Part shown: positions 1-5,616 of the stretch, one piece after another
How the letters are laid out: every line of letters starts with the position of its first letter
Position numbering within the stretch: the stretch's first letter is position 1
DNA from: Candidatus Hydrogenedentota bacterium
GTDB taxonomy: Bacteria; Hydrogenedentota; Hydrogenedentia; Hydrogenedentales; CAITNO01
Assembly (NCBI GenBank): GCA_903822375.1
Contig: CAIJOU010000697.1
Location: forward strand, 1 to 6,735
Direction: 5' to 3'
DNA length: 6,735 bases
Position numbers and translations under genes: made by a program
Notes under the pieces: model-generated
What the model was told of the DNA's origin: nothing
Database searches by the model: none
Seen by the model: only the letters and a program-made list of their open reading frames with translations

Positions 1-1
1 C

Positions 2-100
2 GGGAAGAAAGCGCCGCAGGACATTCCGGGACAGACAAAGGCGCCGAACGCGGCGGAATTGACTGTGAGCGCGGCAGAGCCGGAGAATTCCGACCGTTGA
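2..100 (+). CDS. C-terminal tail of an upstream gene (partial, product unknown)
   Basis: An open frame enters from the left edge (first full codon at 2) and stops at TGA 98-100. It encodes about 32 residues rich in Lys, Pro, Ala and Glu, beginning GKKAPQDIPGQTKAP and ending AAEPENSDR. This frame has mostly G or C in the third codon position, like the certain genes of the window. The other two forward frames do not show that bias, although one of them is also open to a TAG at 103-105. The composition looks like a flexible, low-complexity C-terminal tail, so no domain or function can be assigned. The call rests only on codon bias and on the absence of an internal stop. Confidence 0.42.
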   Translation, partial: GKKAPQDIPGQTKAPNAAELTVSAAEPENSDR

Positions 101-123
101 CATAGACATCCCGAATTGTCAAC
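96..123. repeat. 7-bp inverted repeat overlapping the upstream stop codon
   Basis: GTTGACA at 96-102 and TGTCAAC at 117-123 are perfect reverse complements separated by 14 bases. The left arm overlaps the TGA of the partial upstream gene. The spacing of just over two helical turns between arm centres would suit a dimeric DNA-binding protein. A weak RNA hairpin is also possible. No U-tract follows, so it does not look like a classical intrinsic terminator. The left arm contains TTGACA, but I see no acceptable -10 box 16-18 bases downstream. Confidence 0.45.
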
Positions 124-209
124 ACCACTCGTGGTTGGAAGTATTGAAAATACAGGGTTTATGAAACCGTGGAGAAGCCCCATGGCCCATGAAAGGCCCG
201 GGGGTCTTT
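124..209. promoter_or_regulatory. Structured leader upstream of the PQQ-like gene
   Basis: This non-coding stretch holds consecutive short inverted repeats: CCAC/GTGG at 125-134, GTATT/AATAC at 141-153, GGTTT/AAACC at 156-168, CATGG/CCATG at 181-191, and AAAGGCCC/GGGTCTTT at 192-209 (one G-T wobble). The last is the strongest stem and ends in a short T run, so it could be a weak terminator for the upstream gene. It could equally be a leader structure of the downstream gene. No convincing sigma-70 promoter was found between 101 and 236. The region is therefore called regulatory from its structure and position alone. Confidence 0.35.
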
Positions 210-236
210 AACAAACGATGATGAGGTTTTGCGGTA

Positions 237-1475
237 ATGATGATTCGATTTTTGTCCGCTGTATCGGTCATGGCCTGTGCTGCTGCGGTTTCCTTTGCGG
301 CTGATTCCCCCCAGTTTCGCGGGGCACAGCGGTCCGGCATATTTGATGAAACAGGTCTGCTCAAGGCATGGCCGGAGAACGGCCCGCCGTTGCTATGGAA
401 GGCCGATGGCTTTGGCGTGGGCTATTCCTCCGCGGTGGTGGTCAAGGACCGAATCTATGTGACGGCCACGCTGGAGGAACAGGACAGCTTTGTGTTTGTG
501 CTGGACCTGAACGGCAAGGTCATTGACAAGATTCCCTACGGCAAGGAGACGACGGCGGAGTCCGCGCCGGGCGCGCGGTGCACGCCGACCATTGAAGGCG
601 ACCGGATGTACCTGCTGAACGGGCTGGGACCCCTGGTCTGCATCGACCTGCCGACGAAGAAGATCGTCTGGCAAGTCAACATCCTGGAGCGTTTCAAGGG
701 GCCCCAGACCGAATGGCATCTGGCAGAGGCCCTGCTGATTGACGGCGACCACGTGATTTGCACCCCCGGCGGGCCCGATGCGGTCATGGCGGCGCTGGAC
801 AAGAAGACCGGCGACACCGTGTGGGTCACCAAGGGCATGAACGACATGACCTCTTATGTGCCGCCGCTGCTGGTGGTGCACAACGGTCGCCGCATCGTCT
901 TCACGGAGACCTCCAAGTACCTCATCTGCGTCGACGCCACCACCGGTGAACTGCTCTGGAAGCACGAGCACCTGACCGAGTGGGACATTCACGCCGTAAC
1001 ACCCATCTACAAGGACGGCCTGCTGTACTACGTGGCCGGCTACAAGTCCGGCGGCGGACTGCTGGAATTGTCCAAGGACGCGTCGTCCTACACCGTGAAA
1101 TGGCTCGACACGCAGCTCGACTGCCAACACCACGGCGTGGTGCTGGTGGACGGATGCCTGTACGGCACCACGCACCACCGCGGCGGCGGACAGATGGTTT
1201 GCCTGGACTGGGCCACCGGCAAGGTGAAGTGGACGAGCAAGGAGGTTTCGCAGGGAGTGGTCGAATATGCCGACGGTATGCTCTATACCTACGAAGGACC
1301 CAAGAAAGGCATCGTCAGCCTGGTCAAGCCCAACCCGGACCGCTTCGAGCGTGTCAGCAGCTTCACCGTCACCGAGGGCAGCAAGGAGCACTGGGCCCAT
1401 CCGACCATCGCGAACGGGCGTCTTTACGTGCGCCACGGCGATGTCCTGCTCTGTTACGACATCCGGCAGAAGTGA
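237..1475 (+). CDS. Secreted PQQ-like (BamB-like) beta-propeller repeat protein
   Basis: This encodes 412 residues. Residues 1-22 form a signal peptide: a short basic start (MMIRF), a hydrophobic Ala/Val core, and likely cleavage near SFA-A. The mature protein begins with the 'FRG' motif (residues 27-29) and then 'LLKAWPENGPPLLWK', typical of PQQ-like propellers of PVC and Hydrogenedentota bacteria. Blade signatures recur, with a hydrophobic strand, D-x-x-T/K-G, then V/L-x-W: residues 134-145, 184-196, 229-241 and 321-332. Further 'dGxLY' strands lie near 121-126, 259-264, 306-310, 346-350 and 393-397. The fold suggests a periplasmic or surface binding or scaffold protein. I see nothing proving PQQ binding or dehydrogenase activity, and many relatives lack both. 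GAGG at 223-226 may be the ribosome binding site. ATG 237 and ATG 240 are both usable starts. An earlier ATG pair at 218 and 221 is out of frame. The next gene is convergent, so this is probably transcribed alone or with the upstream partial gene. Confidence 0.9.
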   Translation: MMIRFLSAVSVMACAAAVSFAADSPQFRGAQRSGIFDETGLLKAWPENGPPLLWKADGFGVGYSSAVVVKDRIYVTATLEEQDSFVFVLDLNGKVIDKIPYGKETTAESAPGARCTPTIEGDRMYLLNGLGPLVCIDLPTKKIVWQVNILERFKGPQTEWHLAEALLIDGDHVICTPGGPDAVMAALDKKTGDTVWVTKGMNDMTSYVPPLLVVHNGRRIVFTETSKYLICVDATTGELLWKHEHLTEWDIHAVTPIYKDGLLYYVAGYKSGGGLLELSKDASSYTVKWLDTQLDCQHHGVVLVDGCLYGTTHHRGGGQMVCLDWATGKVKWTSKEVSQGVVEYADGMLYTYEGPKKGIVSLVKPNPDRFERVSSFTVTEGSKEHWAHPTIANGRLYVRHGDVLLCYDIRQK

Positions 1476-1476
1476 G

Positions 1477-1492
1477 GCGGCCGCAAGGCTGC
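1477..1492 (+). terminator. Possible weak hairpin after the PQQ-like gene
   Basis: GCGGCC (1477-1482) and GGCTGC (1487-1492) can pair over six positions with one G-T wobble and close a GCAA loop (1483-1486), a stable GNRA-type tetraloop. It starts one base after the stop codon region of the propeller gene. No T-run follows, so it is at best an imperfect terminator or an RNA 3'-end-stabilising hairpin. An alternative outer pairing, GGCGG 1476-1480 with CCGCC 1497-1501, also exists. Confidence 0.25.
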
Positions 1493-1559
1493 GCGCCCGC
1501 CGAAAGAGAAGGTTTTGCGAAGGCATGCAGGATGCGGGTCCTTCGTGCGCAACAGGCGC

Positions 1560-2786
1560 TCAGCCAAAATCCCCGCGAATGGCCTCAAACACCGCATCAG
1601 CCGTGATTGCCTTCATGCATTGATTGTCCACGCAGGTGGAACGGCGGTAATTGGACGTGTTGAAGCAGGGGCTGCAGGCAAAGTTGGCGCGGAACAAACG
1701 CGCCCTGGGCGTGAGCGGGGCGAAGAGCACGGGCGTTTCGGGTCCGAAGAGGACATAAACGCGGATGCCGGTCAACGCGGCGAAATGGCACGGGCCGCTG
1801 TCCGAGCTGAGCAGCGCGTCGCACAGTTGGAAGAGGGTCACCAACTCACGCAGGTTGATCTTGCCGACAAGGTTCACAACCCGTCCGCTGTCGAGCGAGG
1901 CGCAGAACCGCTCCGCGGCCTGTGTCTCAACCGGCAGGCCCACGACCACGACGCTTCCCCCGGGATAGGCGTCCAGAAACTGCCGGGCCAGGTCGGCAAA
2001 ATTGGCCTCGGCCCACTGGCGCACCGGCAGTTCATCAAGGAACTTGGGATTTAGCACCAGCCGCGGGCGGCCCCCGTCCCCGACAATGCCTCCCTCTTCC
2101 AGCAGTTTCCGAACACGGGCCAGTTCTTCGGGAGTGGGGTGGTAGGCAGGCGGCTGATAGTCCGGCGCAATGACCGGAGCCGGGGTCTTGGCCATCGGCA
2201 CCGCGTTCGGGTCCATCCATCCGGCTTCGGCCAGCAGGAGGTAGGACTGTGCGGTGGACATATAGGGGTTGTACTGGATGCGGTGGGTGAACAGGTCGCC
2301 CCGGTACATGCCCTCGCCGGCAAAACGATGCCAGCCCACGCGGCGGCGCGCCCCGCTCAGGAAGGTCAGCAGCGCCGTGAACCGCGCGAAGAACTCAAAA
2401 TCGACGACCGTGTCGATGGCGGAGCGGCGCACGGCCGCCAGCATCCGCACCACATCGGTCAGGAACAGCAGCCCGCGGGTGTCGCGGATGATGAGGATAT
2501 TCTCAGGCGGGATGAGCCCAAGAATGTCGAGAATCTCCCGGTTGCGGGCAAAAACGCAGACATAGACGTTTTCGCGCCCCAGCCGCTTTATGGCCGCCTC
2601 GAAGGCGGGCACCGCCAGCACCGTGGCACCCTGTTCGGCGGGTTTCAGGAACAGCAGGCGACGGATGGGCGTGGTGGCGGAGGGCGGCGGTGCAACACGG
2701 TTCGCCAGGCGGCGCAGGAGGGTGCACAGGAAGCACAGCGGCACGCCGGCAAAGCGGTCCACCCATCTTACCAGCCCAATATCCAC
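1560..2786 (-). CDS. Glycosyltransferase family 9 (heptosyltransferase-like)
   Basis: This encodes 408 residues of a GT-B fold, ADP-heptose:LPS heptosyltransferase-like enzyme. It would act on the cytoplasmic face of the inner membrane on a lipid-linked acceptor. The N-terminal domain opens with 'IRRLLFLKPAEQGATVL' (about 41-57). The C-terminal nucleotide-binding domain has 'LVLNP' (243-247), 'VVVVGLP' (279-285) and the family hallmark SDSGPCHFAA (328-337), followed by LFGPETP (346-352). The tail carries four cysteines (371, 374, 385, 390) in a C-x2-C-x10-C-x4-C pattern. The GTG start lies one base after the stop of the GT39 gene, implying translational coupling. The Shine-Dalgarno match is poor, so a slightly later non-ATG start cannot be excluded. 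The true donor sugar is unknown; heptose is not proven. Confidence 0.88.
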   Translation of the reverse strand: MDIGLVRWVDRFAGVPLCFLCTLLRRLANRVAPPPSATTPIRRLLFLKPAEQGATVLAVPAFEAAIKRLGRENVYVCVFARNREILDILGLIPPENILIIRDTRGLLFLTDVVRMLAAVRRSAIDTVVDFEFFARFTALLTFLSGARRRVGWHRFAGEGMYRGDLFTHRIQYNPYMSTAQSYLLLAEAGWMDPNAVPMAKTPAPVIAPDYQPPAYHPTPEELARVRKLLEEGGIVGDGGRPRLVLNPKFLDELPVRQWAEANFADLARQFLDAYPGGSVVVVGLPVETQAAERFCASLDSGRVVNLVGKINLRELVTLFQLCDALLSSDSGPCHFAALTGIRVYVLFGPETPVLFAPLTPRARLFRANFACSPCFNTSNYRRSTCVDNQCMKAITADAVFEAIRGDFG

Positions 2787-2787
2787 C

Positions 2788-4314
2788 TCAGGATGTCGGT
2801 CCGCCCGCCTCGGGCGGATTGATGACGATCAGGCTCCAGTCGTCATTGATGGGCTCGACCTTGTAGACGCGCTGATCAATCTTTTCCGCGAAAGCCTCAA
2901 GCTTCTTTTTTCGCACAAACACCAACTGGTGTTTGTTCTCGGTCTTGGCTTTCTTGAGCACGGCGGGCGCGTCTTCGAGTTCGGCAGTGACGACCGGGGT
3001 GGTGTGCAGATAGAACTGCAGCCCCAGGAGCGCTTCCTGTTTGAGCACATAGAGGTCCCGGTTGGGGTATTTCTCCAGAATGGACCCTGCATCGCGCGCC
3101 AGGATGCCCATGTCCTTGGAAGAGTCGATGGCGGGGATGTGCAGCACAAAAACGCCCTTTCCCACGACCATGAGCACCGTTACGGCCAGTGCGGCAACCA
3201 TCACGGAACGCAGCCGGAGATGCCCGGTGGAAACGAGCCATTCCAGTCCTTTGCCGACGGCCAGGGCTATTGGCGCAAAGAGAGGCAGAAGATACAGCGG
3301 GAGGCGCGAACTGCTCACGCAGAAGACGATGAACGGAATGGCGAATGTGGTGACAATGAACAGCCATTCGACCGGATGCGGCCATGCGGTGACGCGTTTC
3401 CACATGCCTTTTGGCCACGGGATGTGTTTGTGTTTTGCCAGAATCATGAACACCCAGGGGATCGCACCGAACAGGACGATGGGCAGGTACATGGTGAAGG
3501 GCTTGTACCACTCGGCGTTTCGGTGGGCCTCATCGCTGACGTTTCGTGCGATGCCCTCTTTCATAATCCAGTTCTGCATCAGGCCGGGATGGGTCCATGC
3601 CTTCTCGGCATACCATGAAAAGCCAATCAGCAGAAAGGCGAGCAGGCCGAGCGGATTGAAGAACTGGGGCACATTCTCGCCCCGGCGGCGCAGATGGAAG
3701 AAGACGACGCCCGGACCGATGAGGCAGAGCAGCGCGGGGAAGCCCTTGGTCATGAAGGCAAAGCCGAAGACGGCCCACATGAGGACCATGTAGTGCCCCC
3801 GTTTTCTGCGGACAGCCAGCCAGAACGCGAGCAGGGTGAGGGTTTCGAACAGGGTCAGCAGCGTGTCGGTGGACAGACTGTTGGCCGCCCCGGCCGGAAA
3901 GGGGGACAGACCATAGACAACGGCGCAATAGAAGGCGGCCTGGGGGCCCCATACCAGGAAACCCAGGTAATACACGGCAATCACGGTAAACACGAAGGCG
4001 AAGGACTGGCCGATGCGGGCACCCCAGGCATTCTCGCCCAGAACCTTCATGCCCCCGGCGATCATGTAGTAGGTCAGCGGGGGCTTGGTCCAGTGGTTCA
4101 CGCCGTTGAGCACCGGTTCGTCGAGCGTACCCTGCTCCATGCTCTGGCGGGCGCATTCGGCATAGCGGCCCTCGGTGGACTCGTACAGTCCGCGGCTGCC
4201 CTGAAAGGCGAATCCGACGAGAATGGCAAGGAGGGTGACAACCAACAGCGGCCGTTTTGGCACGGGAGCCGCAGGCGTGCCGTTCAGTTCCAGGTTCGAT
4301 TCAGATTCAGTCAT
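2788..4314 (-). CDS. GT39 / ArnT-like integral membrane glycosyltransferase
   Basis: This encodes 508 residues from the ATG at 4314. I prefer it to an in-frame TTG five codons earlier because GGAAAGG sits six bases upstream. The protein has a short polar N-terminus, then about 11-12 hydrophobic segments (about 23-41, 104-141, 150-206, 224-236, 274-293, 318-355 and 370-391). A soluble tail of about 110 residues, probably periplasmic, follows. The first external loop carries ESTEGRYAE (residues 45-53), with E45 and E48 placed like the catalytic acidic residues of the ArnT/PMT superfamily. 'TKPPLTYY' (76-83) matches the conserved KPP motif. Known relatives transfer a sugar from a polyprenyl-phosphate donor to lipid A, glycan or protein on the outer side of the inner membrane. 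Donor and acceptor cannot be read from sequence. It is the first gene of a two-gene operon with the GT9 gene. Confidence 0.88.
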   Translation of the reverse strand: MTESESNLELNGTPAAPVPKRPLLVVTLLAILVGFAFQGSRGLYESTEGRYAECARQSMEQGTLDEPVLNGVNHWTKPPLTYYMIAGGMKVLGENAWGARIGQSFAFVFTVIAVYYLGFLVWGPQAAFYCAVVYGLSPFPAGAANSLSTDTLLTLFETLTLLAFWLAVRRKRGHYMVLMWAVFGFAFMTKGFPALLCLIGPGVVFFHLRRRGENVPQFFNPLGLLAFLLIGFSWYAEKAWTHPGLMQNWIMKEGIARNVSDEAHRNAEWYKPFTMYLPIVLFGAIPWVFMILAKHKHIPWPKGMWKRVTAWPHPVEWLFIVTTFAIPFIVFCVSSSRLPLYLLPLFAPIALAVGKGLEWLVSTGHLRLRSVMVAALAVTVLMVVGKGVFVLHIPAIDSSKDMGILARDAGSILEKYPNRDLYVLKQEALLGLQFYLHTTPVVTAELEDAPAVLKKAKTENKHQLVFVRKKKLEAFAEKIDQRVYKVEPINDDWSLIVINPPEAGGPTS

Positions 4315-4320
4315 GGGAGG

Positions 4321-4327
4321 CCTTTCC
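4321..4327 (-). promoter_or_regulatory. Ribosome binding site that fixes the GT39 start
   Basis: On the minus strand GGAAAGG ends six bases before the ATG at 4314. This is a purine-rich Shine-Dalgarno match with good spacing. The upstream in-frame TTG start (4327-4329) overlaps this site, which argues that it is not used. Confidence 0.6.
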
Positions 4328-4390
4328 AAACGCCCTTGTGGGGCACGATGAAAGCGAAGCCGCTGGATTCTTGTTTTTGTGAGTCCAAAG

Positions 4391-4406
4391 GGGCTTCATG
4401 AAGCCC
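4391..4406. repeat. Perfect 16-bp palindrome in the GT39 operon leader
   Basis: GGGCTTCATGAAGCCC is a perfect 8+8 palindrome. It lies just downstream of the predicted minus-strand start of transcription (about 4414), so a bound dimer could act as a repressor. On the minus strand a GTAG tetranucleotide (4414-4411) precedes it by four bases, which recalls the GTAG-headed hairpins at 5468 and 5616. It could therefore also be a degenerate REP-type element. The sequence alone does not separate the two options. Confidence 0.5.
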
Positions 4407-4420
4407 ATACCTACAGCTTG

Positions 4421-4449
4421 AACATAATCCATAAGGCCGTGCGAGTCAA
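4421..4449 (-). promoter_or_regulatory. Sigma-70-type promoter of the GT39-GT9 operon
   Basis: Reading the minus strand, TTGACT (4449-4444) is followed by a 17-base spacer and TATGTT (4426-4421). The -35 box matches the consensus at five of six positions and the -10 at four of six, with ideal spacing. Predicted transcription starts near 4414, giving a leader of about 100 bases before the ATG at 4314. Confidence 0.55.
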
Positions 4450-4493
4450 CTTTTTGACGTTTTTCAGGCTCCTACGCGCCACGGCTTTCGGCC

Positions 4494-4502
4494 TGTTATA
4501 AT
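4494..4502 (+). promoter_or_regulatory. Extended -10 promoter for the plus-strand GT2 gene
   Basis: TGTTATAAT is a perfect extended -10 (TGN plus TATAAT). No good -35 lies at the right distance: TTGACG at 4454-4459 is 37 bases away. Extended -10 promoters often do without one. Transcription would start near 4509. That places an in-frame TTG at 4508 at the very start of the transcript and supports a downstream translation start. Confidence 0.5.
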
Positions 4503-4579
4503 CCGATTTGTTGCGCCGGGTTCCAGGCATATTCGCCCTGGTGCCGGGTCCGCAGTCACACTTGCGGGGTTATAAAAGC

Positions 4580-5455
4580 GTGTCTTCAGGAGAAAAACAG
4601 GGCCAAGGCAGGCGGACCAGTGTGATAGTCGCCACCCGTGATCGTCGGGATGACGTTGCGGAGTGTCTTGCCCCGCTCACGCCCGAACGGCTTGACGCGC
4701 TGGGGGCCGAGGTCGTCGTCCTGGATGACGCCTCCACGGATGATACCGCAAAAATGCTGGCGGACCGGTTTCCCTGGGTCCGCGTGTTGGCCAATGAGAC
4801 CAATGTCGGGCCCGGTCCCGCGCGAAACATGGCTGCGGCGGAAGCACGGGGGGACCTGTTGGTTTTTATTGATTCCGACGCGGTGCCCTGTGAAGGGTGG
4901 CTGGAAGTCCTGGTGGCGGCGGATGACGGGGAGACGGTGCTTATTGGCCGGGTGCTGGACTATCGGACCGGTGCCGTGCAGTACGGTCCGCGCCGGGCCA
5001 CTTTCCTCGGCAAGAGCCTGCGGTGCCGGCCCGAACGGGTGAATACGGGCGGGGCGGGGAACATGGCGGTGCCGAAGCGGCTGTTCGACAGTATCGGAGG
5101 GTTTGACCCGGAGCTTCCGAACTGCTTTGAGGACAGTTGGCTGTGCATTCGGCTGGGCCGGGCGGGGGCGCGCTTTCGGTATGTGACGGAAGCCGTCGTG
5201 CGCCACAAAGGCGACACGGGCAAGCACGGTGATGAAATCCGGATGCAGGAACACAACAGCACCTATGCCATGTTGAAGTTCTATGCAAACGCCCCGGCCC
5301 GACGGGCGCTCTTCACCGTCTGCAATGCGCTGTGGATGGCGTTGCGCTGGACTCTTTGGACGTGCACCGGTAGAGGCGGAGACGCCAAGCTGTTGCGGCA
5401 GGGTTGGGCAACCGCATACCGTCGCTTTGCACAAAGGGAACGTGCGGGAGGCTGA
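4580..5455 (+). CDS. Glycosyltransferase family 2
   Basis: This encodes 291 residues from GTG 4580. The open frame extends back to TTG 4508, but that codon sits at the predicted transcription start. GTG 4622 has a fair upstream AGGCGG but would cut into the first strand of the fold, so the start is uncertain. The GT-A fold is clear: 'TSVIVATRDR' (13-22), VVVLDDASTDD (45-55), the metal- and nucleotide-binding DSD (98-100), 'NTGGAGNMAVPK' (155-166), GGFDPELP (173-180), and the catalytic ED (184-185). Residues about 241-263 are Trp-rich and hydrophobic and may anchor the enzyme to the membrane. The family transfers a sugar from a nucleotide-sugar donor to a lipid-linked or other acceptor in the cytoplasm. 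The sugar is unknown. It diverges from the GT39 operon and converges on the second GT2 gene. Confidence 0.88.
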   Translation: MSSGEKQGQGRRTSVIVATRDRRDDVAECLAPLTPERLDALGAEVVVLDDASTDDTAKMLADRFPWVRVLANETNVGPGPARNMAAAEARGDLLVFIDSDAVPCEGWLEVLVAADDGETVLIGRVLDYRTGAVQYGPRRATFLGKSLRCRPERVNTGGAGNMAVPKRLFDSIGGFDPELPNCFEDSWLCIRLGRAGARFRYVTEAVVRHKGDTGKHGDEIRMQEHNSTYAMLKFYANAPARRALFTVCNALWMALRWTLWTCTGRGGDAKLLRQGWATAYRRFAQRERAGG

Positions 5456-5467
5456 AGTGTCCCCAAA

Positions 5468-5490
5468 GTAGAAGAAGCTTCCAGCCTCTT
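5468..5490 (+). repeat. REP-like GTAG hairpin, left copy
   Basis: GTAG (5468-5471) is followed directly by AAGAAGCT (5472-5479), a TCC loop, and AGCCTCTT (5483-5490). Seven of eight positions pair on this strand, and on the other strand all eight pair with one G-T wobble. A GTAG tetranucleotide at the foot of a small palindrome is the defining layout of REP elements mobilised by RAYT transposases. It starts 12 bases after the stop of the upstream GT2 gene and faces a second copy at 5594-5616. It may also help end the GT2 transcript. Confidence 0.6.
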
Positions 5491-5534
5491 TCCTCCATCA
5501 GCCAGCCCCCGAAGTGAACGCCCGCAGGATGAAG

Positions 5535-5588
5535 GTAAAGCCGGTGCGTTCGTATTGCTTTCCGTCATCGCGCGCGCCTCGGCTTTAC
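5535..5588. repeat. 9-bp inverted repeat between the two REP-like hairpins
   Basis: GTAAAGCCG (5535-5543) and CGGCTTTAC (5580-5588) are perfect reverse complements 36 bases apart, nested inside the REP-like pair. A competing 7-bp pairing, GTTCGTA 5548-5554 with TACGAAC 5586-5592, overlaps it. The nesting resembles the linker of a BIME unit, in which inverted REPs flank a spacer. Confidence 0.4.
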
Positions 5589-5593
5589 GAACA

Positions 5594-5616
5594 ACGCGGC
5601 TGGAAGCCGCGTCTAC
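5594..5616 (-). repeat. REP-like GTAG hairpin, right copy
   Basis: Read on the minus strand, GTAG (5616-5613) leads directly into ACGCGGCT (5612-5605), a TCC loop, and AGCCGCGT (5601-5594). This is a perfect 8-bp stem. It has the same layout as the copy at 5468-5490 in the opposite orientation. The GGCT-GGA-AGC core is identical, while the outer stem bases differ in both arms so that pairing is kept. The GTAG supplies the TAG stop of the adjacent GT2 gene. Only a weak T run follows, so terminator function is possible but not obvious. Confidence 0.65.

Noticed and set aside
97..125. TTGACA at 97-102 as a -35 box for the propeller gene
   Set aside because: Nothing resembling TATAAT lies 16-18 bases downstream. 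The hexamer is better explained as an arm of the 96-123 inverted repeat.
393..1526. Long minus-strand open frame of 377 codons opposite the propeller gene
   Set aside because: It mirrors the strong third-position GC bias of the real gene, has no recognisable domain, and the plus-strand protein has a clear signal peptide and propeller repeats.
1518..1545. CGAAGG/CCTTCG inverted repeat as a shared terminator between the convergent genes
   Set aside because: Only six base pairs around a 16-base loop, with no T run on either strand.
2139..3618. Long plus-strand open frames opposite the GT9 and GT39 genes
   Set aside because: Low-complexity Arg/Gly/His-rich translations without motifs. The minus strand encodes clear GT9 and GT39 proteins.
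4508..4579. N-terminal extension of the plus-strand GT2 protein from TTG 4508
   Set aside because: The codon lies at the predicted transcription start and the added residues match no part of a GT2 fold.
4586..5434. Minus-strand open frame of 282 codons opposite the plus-strand GT2 gene
   Set aside because: Antisense shadow of a GC-rich gene. The plus frame carries DDAST, DSD and ED motifs in order.
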